From Phaseolus vulgaris (Eukaryota > Streptophyta > Magnoliopsida > Fabales > Fabaceae), in NCBI RefSeq assembly GCF_000499845.2, contig NC_023749.2, positions 42,802,658 through 42,866,657 of the forward strand: 64,000 nucleotides of DNA. The letters run 5' to 3'. The notes below the pieces were generated by a model, which saw only the letters and a program-made list of their open reading frames with translations, had not been told where the DNA came from and did no database searches. The position numbers and the translations under genes are program-made. Shown piece by piece: positions 53,365-64,000 of this stretch (position 1 is the first letter of the stretch; the number at the start of each line of letters is the position of its first letter).

Positions 53365-56300
53365 TCAACAATATTTGTTTATCGCTTTCCTATCAAGCCA
53401 TATAGTTTTAATGTGAGTAATCTTTTCCCAGTCTTTACCTTCATTTTTCTTGCACCGTTGTTTGAGCAACGGACAATTTGTAATTTTGAGTTGTGAAATG
53501 GATTCTGGAAGGCCCTCCTTTGGCAAACATTGGAGTATTGGACAGTTACTGAGCAACAATTTCTGAAGAGAAGAGAGGTGATAGAGACCCCTGTAGTTCA
53601 GTTTCTTAAGATTTGGACAATCTTTTATGTGTAGCTTAGTAAGGGAGACTGGGAGCAAACCTTCACTCGGAAAACACTCCACATCCTCCTTTTCAATAGA
53701 CAAAGATTGTATGGAAGGGTTGGTTCCCCAAACCCCGTTCTTTTAGTGAGGCAACAACTTTAGAGCAATTCAAGAGATAGATGTGTTTTAGATTTAATGG
53801 CATACATCCGTCAGACAACTCCACTCCTAGACAATCCTTTATATGCAGATAACTAAGAGATGGAAGTAGGGAAGACATGCATTTAGGCATTGATTTCAAT
53901 TTTTCCAATTCTTCAATATGAAATGTCTCTAGCTCAGGTGCAAATAATCCTTCATTGGGAAATGATTCAAATTCAGAGCATTTTTTAATTATCAGACTCT
54001 TCAAATGACCGTGAGGGTGCCCCTGTGATATCATTTGCAGGTTATGACATCTGCCTAAACTAAGGTAGCAGAGTTTCGGAAACAAGTCTAGAGGGAAGTT
54101 AGTGAGAGAGTCACAACATTTAATGATACGCAATTCTACAAGAAAATGGTAGCAATGGTTTATGGGAATATTAATGCCCCGACAACAATAAATAGTTAAG
54201 GATTGAAGAAGAGTATGAGATAGGAGCATATCAACTGAAGATGTCTCCATCTCCACACCTTCAATTTCTAGAGTCGAAGCCTCAAGTTGTTTGCAGACAT
54301 CAATAGTTTGATACTTTAAATGAGAAAGGTGTTCTGACAAGTACCCTTTCAGTTTTGGACAATTCCACACTGAAAGATGTCTAAGACTTGGAAAAGCACT
54401 TGTCTTGCATTCCCATTCTTCCCATTTCGGCATATCATCAAAGATCAATGTTTCCAAGGATGCAAATGCAGATGAGCTATTCCCATAAAAATTAGCATCT
54501 ATCCTCACTATTTGATGAAGGCAGTAAATTTTCAAGTACTTGAGAGATGTTAAAATTCCAAGGGAAGGCAACTGCAGGCAATGTTTACAGGTATTCAAAG
54601 TTAAGGACACAACATTCAATAGAGAATTATCAGATAACCAACGGGGAAATTGTGTTCCACCATAGCCATAGATTGATAACTTCTCCAAATGTCTGCAAGG
54701 TTGCAAATTCTCTAGTATTTCTCTTTCCTTTATTGATTCGTCAGTGTTCTGCTTCAAACTCCATTGTAAATGTAACCCCACAATATTTGTTTTATTCTTC
54801 AAATCCACTGCCAATGCATCACAGGGATTCACCATATTTTCAAGATTTTTAATTGACAGCTCTCCGTGAACATCAAGTTCTCCTAGTTGTTCAATATTGG
54901 ACTCATTGTTTTTGCCAACCTCAAACCCACCCATCCATACTTGAAGATTCTTCAACTTTCCTAAAAGAACCGGAGCCTTTCTTAATGAACTTCCAATAAG
55001 TTCAAGGAGGTGCAAGTTAGTGAGCTCATGCAAAGTCGAGGGCAGCTCCTTCAGAAGGTTAACAGTAGTTGAGCTTCAACACTTGCAAGTTATAAAGTGA
55101 ACAAATTGAGTCGGGAAGTCTCTCTATGTCTGTGCTTGAAAGGTCTAATGAACGGAGATGTATAAGATTGGCTATAGTTTCAGGAACCTCTTTTATGTTA
55201 AGAGAGTAAGACAAAGATAAGATGCGTAAGAATTTAAAGTTGGAGATCAACTCTTGTATTGACATCCCACAATTCCTGGACAAAAATGTTCGTAGCCTTT
55301 TAGCATCACATAAACTCCTATACTCATCACATTCAACAGGATTATTTACCGTTGAAAAGTGACGGGTAGTCTTTGGTACGTTTCCTGGTTTATCAACACC
55401 TAACCTGTAGCATATTTCACCAGAAACATATTTTGCTAAATCATTTAGAAGGTCATGCATCACAAATTGTGTTCTTTTGTACATTATTTCTTCTCCTGTA
55501 ATTGACTTTTGGAAGAATGACCTTGATAACATATCATTAAAGTATTGTTCACCTACTTCTTTTGGAGACTTGCTTTGCCAAGAGCATTGTAGAAAATTTT
55601 CAGCCATCCATGATAGAATTAAGCTCTCCTTGTCAAACTTATGGCCTTTGGGGAATAACGCACAATAAGCGAAACATCTCTTGAGATGAGAAGGAAGATG
55701 GTAATAGCTCAATAACAAAGCGGGGATGATTTTACTATCTTCTATTGGTAAGTCCCATATGTTGCTTCTCAGTACACCTTCCCAATCTGAAATAGATGAC
55801 TTTGACTGTAAAAGACCTCCTACCGTTTCAAGGGCCAGAGGCAATCCTTGTCACTTTTCAACTATCTTCATGCCAATCTTCTCCAACACAGAATTCCACT
55901 TAGAGTTATCATCTTGAAATGCATGTTTAGTAAAAACTTGCCAACTGTGTTCTTTTTTTAATTGCTTTAGTTGGTGAATATTGTTTGACTCCATGATAGA
56001 AGCAACTTTGTTAATGCGTGTTGTGATAAGAATTTTACTTCCCTTAGCACCATATTTAAGAGGAGTTTGTAATGATTTCCATTGATCTCGGTGTTCGTTC
56101 CAAACGTCATCCAAAACCAGAAGAAACTTCATTCCATTCAATTTTTCTTTCAATCTTCCCTGAACCATTTCTAGGTTTCTGCTATTATCAGTTTCCTTAT
56201 GAATTGACTCAAAAATTGCTCTGGTTAACATGAAAACATCGAATTCATCAGAAACGCAAACCCAAGCTTTGATAGCAAATATGCCCTCTATCATTGGATC

Positions 56301-56933
56301 ATTGTATACCTGTTGAGCAAGTGTGGTCTTACCCATCCCGCCCATACCCACAATAGAAAGTATTGAGAAGTTGTTATGATTGTTACTGTCAGATGTCAAC
56401 CAATCAAGGATGATTTCTTTGTCCTCATCTCTGCCATAAATAACCTCTTCAGCCACCAACGATGAAGATTCATTTCTTTTCTCTAACACTTTATTACCCA
56501 ATTCCAATCCCACACCAACATTTTTCAGACCTAGATCATCCTTTTGGTTTAAAAGAGATTCAAGGTCATCTAGGACTTCTTTCAGCTTGGGTTCAAGAAT
56601 GCGTACCTTGTTAGAACTGCTTTGGTATTGAAGTTCTGACTCAGTTTTGGAGAATTCATAGTCTATTTCATCCAGCAGATCCTCTGTGTCCAGCAACACG
56701 TCTCTGACCTCATCAAGCCACGCTTTAACATATGCATTTCTGAACTGCTTTAGTTCTGCATCATCAACCACAGCATTGATGGACACCAACTTTCTCCTCA
56801 AATTTTTCAGCAGCTTCTCATCCAACTTTCTCCCACGAAAGTAGTGGAGAAGTTGATGAGAATCAAGCTTGTCAAATAGGAGCTGGAGAACAGCACCAAA
56901 AAGAGCACCACCAAGTGTTTCTAGGACTGGCAT
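53365..56933 (-). pseudogene. CC-NBS-LRR disease resistance gene, three lesions
   Basis: Near full length (about 1,190 codons), in minus sense from the ATG at 56933. The CC domain has an EDVID-like TEDLLDEIDYEF (83-94). NB-ARC: P-loop GMGGMGKTT (196-204), RNBS-A VCVSDEFDVFML, kinase-2 KFLLVLDDVWNE (269-280; the Trp marks a CC-type), RNBS-B GSKILITTR (298-306). Then a TGA at 55851-55853 replaces the Cys of KCQGLPLAL. GLPLA, RNBS-D-like LSYYHLPSHLKRCFAYCALF, and MHD (FVMHDLLNDLAKY) follow in the same frame. A one-base insertion at ~55060 shifts the frame between LKLNYC and LLKELPSTLHELT. LRRs continue to 53730, where another one-base insertion in a G run shifts to the last LRRs, ending NKYC. 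Introns are unlikely, as no AG/GT flank the breaks. The live form would sense pathogen effectors in the cytoplasm. Confidence 0.92.
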
Positions 56934-57401
56934 GGTTGGAAAGGAAGTGGGGAAATGAAAGAGAAGAAAGGGTTGTGAAAGATGGAAGTGAAGCTGAGTG
57001 ACGTGAATGAAGGAGTGAGGATTTTGTTGGAGATGGATTTACTTGAATAAAGGAGTGATGGGCAGGAAGCAGTAGCTGTTGATGATTATTATTGCCGACA
57101 TCACCATGTGGGTTTCACAGTATTTTCTATCAACTTCGGGGAATTAGTCTATTTCGGTGGCTTCCTTTATGAATGAAGACACCCAACCCACTATTAATTC
57201 GGTCCATTTTGTTTTTTCTTTTAGCATGAGTGATTCCTTATTCAGGATGGTTTGGAGTGTAACAACAACTATATTTGATGAATTAAATGTCTCAAGTAGT
57301 TGATTGTTTGTCTTAATATATTTGTCGTTTGTGTGATATGAACGATCTTTTTCTGGTTGAAGGTAAGTATTATGTCACTGATTTTTTTGAACTTTGTTTA
57401 T
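56934..57401. other. 5' flank of the NBS-LRR pseudogene
   Basis: Noncoding sequence between the NBS-LRR start and the CFAP20-like fragment. No promoter motif is convincing. Confidence 0.4.
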
Positions 57402-57573
57402 AGTTGTGAATGGTAATATTAAACGACCTCAAGATGAAGACATTCAATCCAATGTACTGGAATTAATAATGCTGACCCAGCTGCAACACTTGGTATAAAA
57501 CTTCCATTCTTGGTTATGATTGTCAAGAATCTAAACAAGTATTTCACATTTGAGATTCGAGTTTTCAAGTGTG
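57402..57573 (+). pseudogene. CFAP20/BUG22 gene fragment
   Basis: The plus strand encodes [20 protein letters not shown] then, after a gap and a frame change, [20 protein letters not shown] then LNKYFTFEI. That order matches the small, highly conserved cilia/basal-body protein CFAP20 (BUG22), also kept in land plants, where the missing middle reads ...TYITCP. A TATAG acceptor-like site precedes it at 57403. The rest of the protein (about two thirds) is absent. The encoded piece is too short to fold. Confidence 0.75.
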
Positions 57574-58599
57574 TAAGTCTGCCCATATTTGTATGTCTAA
57601 GGGGTTCGTTCACAACTTGCAGAATTTTTTATTTCTTCCACATGGTATTTTTGCATCACTGCTTGTTTGTAAATAATGTAGAGAACTTTACATAGTAATG
57701 TGTGGTTTGAATCTTCGTCATGTTTCTCAAGTCTGATGAAATTCACAGTTTCAGACTGCATCTACATCTAATTATTTGTATGTGCAGAACTGTTTTTTTC
57801 TTTTTAATAAAGCCTATTATGAGCTTATTTCAACACCCTCTCAAGTTGGACATCTAATTTATGATTTAGGTATTGTTCTATTTATTATGGCATGGAATGA
57901 ACTGTGATAGTTACGCATCAATATAATTTCTAATGGTAATAATCAAATATTTATTATAAAATAAATAATAATTATCCTAAAATATTTAACATTGTCACTT
58001 TCACATAAAATTACTATTGAAGATTATTTTTATCACAACAAAGAATAATTTTTGTGGGATTTTAAAATATTGTCACAAAAATATAGTAGAGTACTAATTA
58101 ACAGTGACAACTAATTACTATTATTATTACATATAAGATAATAGTGACTACTAATTTGTCATCCTTATCTTGTATACGTGTGGATATATATATTATAGTG
58201 ACGTATATATTATATTAATTTAATACATACTTTTTTATGCACCTTATTTTTAATCCATCCCGAGATCTAAATAGATATTGATCATCATTTTATTTGTGTG
58301 CTTATGTAAAGGAAATTCTTTGCTCACAATCATGTCAACATCGAGCATCAAATAGTTAACATATTAAAAAAAGTCTTCTTGTTAGTGCCTTCAATCATTT
58401 TATTGATAATATGAGAATCATCAATAGTTAACAATGTTTGACAACTTTGTTAGTGAAAATAATATTACATATTGCGCTTTCTCCCTCTATATATATCCTT
58501 CTTCTATATGAACCTAAACACTCAATATCACAAAAATAATATATTTCTTCTTTACATACTCTTTAACTTTTCTCTCTCTGGATAAATAATATGAGCAAT
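57574..58599. other. AT-rich, no gene recognised
   Basis: AT-rich sequence with ATTACTATTATTATTA tracts; nothing with coding features. Confidence 0.45.
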
Positions 58600-59364
58600 C
58601 AAGGTTCACTGCTCGGTGGTTGGATCTCAATGCATGGTACAGGCAGGTCAACTCGATTATTGGGTCAGTAAAGTGGACCTTGTGATTGGGTCTGGTTTGG
58701 TTAGTAAACCCATTGTGGCATAATTTAACCTTTTATGCAGCTATTAGTAAAGGGTATTTTTGAACCTAGGGGTACGTGTAGTACATGTGATGCTTAGGTG
58801 AAGTAAATGTTTCTTTTAACTTAAGTACGTATGTTCTAGGGCATATAGTAGTTAAGTTGCATGCATGACAAAAGATAACGTTGCACCATGAGTAAGGTGC
58901 TCTCGTAAGCAGAATATTCCCTTGATGTTGGTGCATGAGTTGGTACCCTGTTGGCAGGTGATTATTCTGTTATTATTTTATGCACTCCTTAGAAACAAGA
59001 TCTCATTCTGTTGCAGCATCTTGAGAGGCACCCCTAAACAAAATGTTTTCTTGTTGAGTATGCTTTTAGTTGAGATTGGATTCTTGTGAGAGAAATTTGT
59101 TACAAAAGATAATCTATAAAAGGGGTTGAAGACCCTAGGTAAAAGTACGTTGTTTCTGATACTGAAATTGAATATTTCTTGATTTTTAGTAAGCCATTTT
59201 ACTAACTTGATCGTCAGAGTGAAATCAACAAGTAGGGCCCCCTCTGTTTCAACGGAGCTACGTTCCAGAACTAGAAGAGATAGTACAAATTCCTGAAGAG
59301 ACAGACGAAGCTAGAGCTTGTCACCAGAGTCAACAGACGAGCAAGTCAATCGATAAGAACAAGA
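58600..59364 (+). mobile_element. Probable gypsy-type LTR fragment
   Basis: Contains a TATA box (AATCTATAAAAGG, ~59108) followed 40-50 bp on by what would be R, then a U5-like stretch with GATCGTCAGAGTG and AGTAGGGCCCCCTCTG typical of gypsy LTR ends in legumes by memory. It is joined to the family C LTR at about 59365. No terminal repeat or TSD was found, so the boundaries are open. Confidence 0.35.
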
Positions 59365-60337
59365 ACATTTTATTCCCAAATTTGGTGTTAATTTTAGGGT
59401 TTTAGGAAAGAATGGAGATGAATGGGCTAAAGAAGACCCCGAAACGCACAAGTTCACAAAAAGCCCTAATCAGAGCATATCACTCAAGCAAGCTCGAGCG
59501 AGAATGCTCCAAAAGCATTGGAAAAAATTGACTCTTTGCTCGCTCAAGTGTGATACTGCCAGATTCATTGGGCCTTTTTATGTTTCAAACGAGCCCATTA
59601 GCGTCACGCAAGAAGTCACTTAACCCTAGAAAATTAGGTTAAATAGGGGGCTTGAGGCACAACATAGGGGGGAGATTGAGAGGAAAACACTATTGAGTGA
59701 CTTGTAACCCAATTGGGAGATTAAAAGGTGTTAGAAGATGTGTGACTAATTCTACCATTTGGAATTCAGAGTAATCTATTCAAACTCTTATGTATTGAGG
59801 TGATATTTGAATATAATATTCTGTTCTTGATTGATTATTGGTATTATTGTTTTGTTTCTAATTCTTGATCTAGAATCTTAAATCTGGCTGGTAAGTATTT
59901 TTATGGTTTTGACCTAAACAATAATACTTAACATATTTGAGTGTTAGGAATAGACTTGAAATGTTAATTGTTATCAACATCTGAGCTGGATTCTAAGTTG
60001 TTTTTGTAAATATGCGAGGAATCGATATAAATAAATTTTATACGGGCATCAATATCAATCAAAGGACATAATGTTACCATGCTAATCAAAATATATAAGA
60101 GTGAGAAAGATGAAACCCAATCCCTAGTTTACCAACTTGAAGCAACAAATTCTTTGCCATGTTTTCTGATTAATCATTGCCATCACAACAACTTCCAACA
60201 CATTTTTACTATTCTATTTTGTATTTAGGGAATATTTTACTTAATTATTCAATTTTTTTGTTGTGGGTTCAATATTTGTCCTTAGGGACACATTATTACT
60301 TCTGACAACGCAGTGCACTTGTCGTAAAATGTCATCA
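59365..60337 (+). mobile_element. LTR (family C), 5' truncated
   Basis: Begins at TTTATTCCCAAATTTGGTG and ends AAATGTCATCA. It matches 43262-43899 and (inverted) 15191-16290. It carries a CTCGAGCGAG / CTCGCTCAAG block at ~59490-59560, like 15191 and unlike 43115. The first ~150 bp of the LTR is missing. Confidence 0.75.
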
Positions 60338-60461
60338 ACATAATAAGTCTATAAATAAGCATAGGGGATAGTTTAGTAGAGAGAAAGAAAAATACCAAGA
60401 AACTTTCCCTAAGGCTAGCCAACTCCCTGAAAAAGAAAATTGCTTTTCAAAGAAAACAAAA

Positions 60462-61215
60462 ATGGAGTATTTTTCAAACTCTCGTGATAATGGAAATGGA
60501 TACTGCATTTATGAGTATCCAAAAGAAAAATTGTTCCGGAAAGAACATGATGATGAAAGTTTGAATAATACTATATCTATTGAAAAAGAAATTTCAGATA
60601 TGGAAGAAAAGAAAGAAAGGGTAACAACATTGTTGTCTGAAGTTGAACCAGACAATGAAATACTCTTCTTTAGAAAACCCTTGTGAGGACTGGATTATAG
60701 AAAAATCTTGTGAAGGGTTGATGATAAAAAGTAGAAAGAAGAAGAGTCTAGTTTTAATATTTTTCATATTGTTTACACTAACTCTTTCTTTGACAAAAAA
60801 TACTTTATTACCAAATGTTAATCAACTTAGTATTACCCATAAAGAGAATATATTTCAAAAAAATTGTAAAAAGAGTTGTTTTCTCATTGTGGATAGTAAA
60901 TCATGCTAAAACTTTAATAGTACTTGATTAAAATGTTGAACTTCAACTTAGATACCCATTCTTCATTTTCTAAACTTTCTTTGATTCAAAATGATGGGAT
61001 CTAATTGAGGATCAACAAGTGAGAGTTAAGTCTTTTATAGGACACTATGCCAAGAATGTTTTAAGTCATATTGTATCCTTTGGAGCTTGTAATATTTTGT
61101 TAGAAAAATTGGCCAATTTGGTCCTAAATTTTTTTACCATGGTTGTTCTAATAGAACCCCTTTCACGTACAAAGGAAATAAGTTTATGGTTAGTTTTTCA
61201 ATTTAGTTTTTGATG
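60462..61215 (+). pseudogene. Gypsy gag end and protease relic
   Basis: 60643-60909 reads THKENIFQKNCKKSCFLIVD then SKSC, where the catalytic DSG of the protease has become DSK. After stops, 61019-61210 reads VRVKSFIGHYAKNVLSHIVS and FGACNILLEKLA. Those segments match, in order, the protease-to-RT connector of plant chromoviruses (...IGKYED.VLCDVVPM.A..ILLGRPW..D). The first ORF (60462-60686) is the likely gag tail, acidic and charged (MEEKKERVTTLLSE). Multiple stops and frame changes make it inactive. Confidence 0.6.
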
Positions 61216-61944
61216 AGAATGCAATAACAAGAATACATGATTCTTTGACATTCTTAGGAGCAACTTGAGTTGGTCATGAAATGGCACTTTACTTAGAATT
61301 GGATCAATGTTCTAGTTCAAGAACTCACCAAGACTTTGCACCAAACCAAAGCTCATATGGAAGTCCATATATTGTCAAATGGAAACCGAACAGAAATTGA
61401 AAAGAATACTACTGCACCGAACAGAATTTGGAAACTAAGCTAGGAAACACAAATTTAATCGGTGAAAATGAATGGAAAACACTAAACATTTGGAAACTAC
61501 CGAATGAAATTGAAAGAAATGAAAGAAAGAACACTTATGGAGTGAAGCTTGCTAGATTTGAGACTTGAAAAATGCAGTCACGCCACTTGGAGCCTTGTTC
61601 CAAGATAAGTGAGAGGTTGCCGCCACTTGAAGCTCACCATTGGCACACAAGATAAGGCAAAGGAAGAAGAAGACAACAAGACTCACAATTTCTCTCTAAA
61701 TTTGAGTATAGTCTCTCTACTTCTAATTTCCAAATCTGATTTGTACAAGGGCAACACCTTTATTTATAGCCTATAAGGTGCTGAAATGCAAAGCCAAATG
61801 TGCCCCAAATGACACTCAAATTCGGCGCCAACTAGTGCATGAAGGAAGTGTGACTTTCCTTCCTAGTTTGGCACCTCCTAACTCCTATCTACACTCCCCT
61901 AGCATCCCTTACTACTTACAGACCTATTTATTACATCTGCACCC
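61216..61944 (-). mobile_element. Probable 3' LTR of the minus-strand gypsy
   Basis: In minus sense it follows the integrase stop at 61945. It has a TATA box (GCTATAAATAAAGG at ~61760), GCGCCGAATTTGAG and a CTTCTTCCTTTG-rich leader, and ends GCATTCTCATCA at ~61213. The exact 5' tip was not identified. The gene order (pol, then LTR) supports it. Confidence 0.55.
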
Positions 61945-62436
61945 CTACTCTATAAAAGATATAAGAATAGCCATCTTTTGATACTCTTGTCCCAAAGCTC
62001 TTGCCATGCTCCTAGTGATTCGTTGGGCTTGGGCCCCTTGTTGGGCTTGGGCCCCTTGTTGGGCTTGGGCTTCATGGGCTTGAGCATCCTCTACTTGGTT
62101 TCCATCATACTCCCCGGGTTGGAGAGAATTCGTCCACGAATTTGGGAAACCTGCAGCAAAAGGAGTGAGATCAGTAATATTGAAAGAATTACTTCCAAGA
62201 TAAGTAGTAGGCATATCTAACTCATAGGTATTATCATTAATCCTCTTGATGACTTGGAAAGGGCCATCACCACGAGGCATAAGTTTGGACTTCCTTAGAG
62301 AAGGAAATCTATCCTTTCTCGAATGAAGCCAAACCCAATCGTCGGGCTCAAAGATTAATGCCTTTCTCCTTTGGTTGGCAGTGTCAGCATATTTACCAAC
62401 TTTCTTCTCAATTTGTAACTTGATGCGGTTATGCAA
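61945..62436 (-). pseudogene. Gypsy integrase C-terminus
   Basis: The frame begins RIKLQIEKKVGKYADTANQR and has the GPY/F module (DGPFQVIKRINDNTYELDMP), followed by a linker with tandem AQAQQG repeats (~62020-62085) and the end RITRSMARALGQEYQKM. It was once contiguous with the RNase H-integrase frame; a one-base insertion near 62565 breaks it. Confidence 0.8.
62015..62085 (-). repeat. 21-bp tandem repeat in the integrase tail
   Basis: Three in-frame units of TTGGGCTTGGGCCCCTTG (plus-strand view), encoding AQAQQG in minus sense. A recent expansion of a codon repeat. Confidence 0.85.
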
Positions 62437-62560
62437 ATCCTTAATAAAAGAAGCCTTTTCAAAACCGTCCTTGCATAGAACCTCATCAAGTACAGGAATG
62501 GGAAGAAGATCTAGAGGTGTGAGGGGATTAAACCCATAAACAACCTCAAAAGGAGAATGG

Positions 62561-64000
62561 TTAGTTTGTGGAATTTACTACCCTATTATAAGCAAACTCA
62601 ACATGAGGTAGTAAATCCTCCCAAGCCCTTGGATTCCCGGAAATAAAGCATTGCAATAATTGACCCAAAGTTCTATTAACCACTTCAGTTTGACCATCAG
62701 TTTGAGGGTGGCAAGTAGTAGAAAACAGAAGTTTTGTGCCAAGTTTTCCCCATAAGGTCCTCCAAAAGTGACTTAAGAACTTAGAATCCCTATCGGATAC
62801 TATACTTCTAGGAAGTCCATGGAAACGAACAACTTCCTTGAAGAAGAGATTTGCAATATGGCATGCATCATCCACTTTGTGGCATGGAATAAAATGAGCC
62901 ATTTTAGAAAAACGGTCCACTACCACAAAGATGGAATCCTTACCCTTCGATGTCTTGGGCAATCCTAAGATAAAATCCATAGAAATATCAACCCAAGGCA
63001 TTGTAGGGATAGGAAGAGGGGTATATAAACCATGGGGTTGGACCTTAGATTTAGCCTTCCTACATGCTATACATTTATCACAGAAGGTATGTACGGATTT
63101 GCGCATGTGAGGCCAAAAGAAATGTTCATGCAATGTGTCTAAAGTCTTAGCTACCCCAAAATGTCCCATAAGCCCACCCTCATGAGCCTCTCTAACAAGA
63201 GATTGTCTTATGGATCCTTGGGGAACACAAAGTCTTTTTCCTTTGAAAAGAAAACCATTATGTAAGAAAAAGTCTTTGTGACCTCCCTTGGAACACTCTT
63301 GATAGATTAGAGAGAAATCTAAGTCATCATGATAAAGTTCCTTTATGTGATCAAATCCTAAGTATTGAACATTCAAAACATTTAACAAGGTATATCTTCT
63401 TGAAAGAGCATCGGCAACCACATTAATTTTACCTTGTTTAAGTTTGATCACATAAGAAAATTGCTCAATAAACTCCACCCACTTAGCATGTCTCTTATTA
63501 AGCTTGCTTTGGCTTTTCAAATATTTAAGGGACTCATGATCACTATGGATCACAAATTCCTTTGGAAAAAGATAGTGTTGCCAATTTTGCAAGGCTCTAA
63601 CAAGAGCATAAAGTTCTTTATCATAAGTGGAGTAATTGAGATGACTCCCTTTGAGTTTCTCACTAAAATAAGCTATGGGGTGTGCTTCTTGAAGGAGAAC
63701 GGCCCCAATGCCTATATTAGAGGCATCACATTCTATTTCAAATGTCTTAGCAAAGTTAGGAAGGGCTAGAATGGGGGCTTTAGTTAACTTATCCTTCAAA
63801 GTTTGAAAAGCGTTTTCTTGCTCTTGTCCCCACTTAAAAACCACATCCTTCTTTACTATGGCATTTAAAGGTGCGACAATTGTACTAAAGTCTTTCACAA
63901 ACCGCCTATAAAAACTAGCAAGTCCATGAAAACTTCGTACTTCATTGACATTGGTGGGTGTAGGCCAATGTTGAATTGCTGCAACTTTTGTTTGATCTAC
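62561..64000 (-). pseudogene. Gypsy (chromovirus-like) RT end, RNase H and integrase, cut by window edge
   Basis: The minus frame is open from the right edge of the window to 62561. At the edge it is in the RT connection ([20 protein letters not shown]). RNase [62 protein letters not shown]. Integrase: zinc finger [20 protein letters not shown] with [12 protein letters not shown], then the core with D of [13 protein letters not shown] of [15 protein letters not shown], and E of [14 protein letters not shown], all three catalytic residues present. The frame stops at 62561 because of a one-base insertion, and the rest of the integrase (62437-61945) is in another frame. Apart from that it is well preserved, so fairly young. 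The ORF extends beyond 64000. Confidence 0.88.

Noticed and set aside
53365..56933. Introns explaining the breaks in the NBS-LRR
   Set aside because: The breaks are one stop codon and two single-base shifts with no missing or extra sequence, and lack GT...AG borders.
60643..60909. A membrane protein (hydrophobic FFILFTLTLSL stretch)
   Set aside because: The frame continues into the damaged gypsy protease signature (LIVDSKSC), so the hydrophobic stretch is part of a decayed gag-protease linker.

Overview
This is nuclear DNA from a plant, most likely a phaseoloid legume (Vigna, Phaseolus or Glycine type). The evidence is the intron-rich AT-rich sequence, plant Ty1/copia, Ty3/gypsy, CACTA and MULE/FAR1 sequences, a CC-NBS-LRR resistance-gene relic, a plant UGT with a PSPG box, and LTRs carrying the short CAATCG(A/G)TTGTTT motifs I associate with phaseoloid legumes. 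The species call is inference.

Only one host gene looks intact: a single-exon UDP-glycosyltransferase (UGT89-like) at 21741-23141 on the + strand. A near full-length CC-NBS-LRR on the - strand (53365-56933) is broken by one nonsense codon and two frameshifts. Almost everything else is transposon sequence, much of it nested.

Layout. 1-457: copia gag/protease relic (-), cut by a gypsy LTR, leader and gag (458-3687, +). 3688-6240: a CACTA end (-) split by an LTR. 6241-11884: a decayed Tat-type gypsy, itself split by a solo LTR with a perfect 5-bp target duplication. 13560-15190: a copia RT/RNase H relic (-) holding a foldback CACTA MITE. 15191-16290: a gypsy-type LTR (family C). 16540-19960: a SIRE-like copia 3' end with a second copia (gag ORF 17609-18784, -) inside it. 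21.4-23.1 kb: the UGT gene. 23.6-38.9 kb: a block of related repeat-array elements in + / - / + order. They carry ~190-205 bp repeats whose core is a pair of GGTGACC motifs exactly 22 bp apart, relics of plant transposon ORFs, a 60-bp minisatellite, and a captured SEUSS-like fragment. An ABCG/PDR exon and an intron-containing mitochondrial processing peptidase alpha fragment lie just outside the last array. 41.1-44.3 kb: a FAR1/MULE transposase pseudogene split by a family C solo LTR. 44983-47392: an internally deleted gypsy with both LTRs. 47424-49225: a non-autonomous CACTA. 49238-51016: a solo LTR. 53.4-56.9 kb: the NBS-LRR pseudogene. 57.4 kb: a CFAP20/BUG22 gene fragment. 58.6-64 kb: LTRs, a gypsy protease relic (+) and a gypsy pol running off the window (-).

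The best candidate for something undescribed is the 23.6-38.9 kb block. Three diverged arrays in two orientations keep the same bipartite GGTGACC pair at the same 22-bp spacing, in units of about nucleosome length, and host gene fragments lie inside or beside them. I read them as subterminal binding-site arrays of a gene-capturing, Mutator/KAONASHI-like DNA transposon family. The class is inference; the motif spacing is read directly from the sequence.
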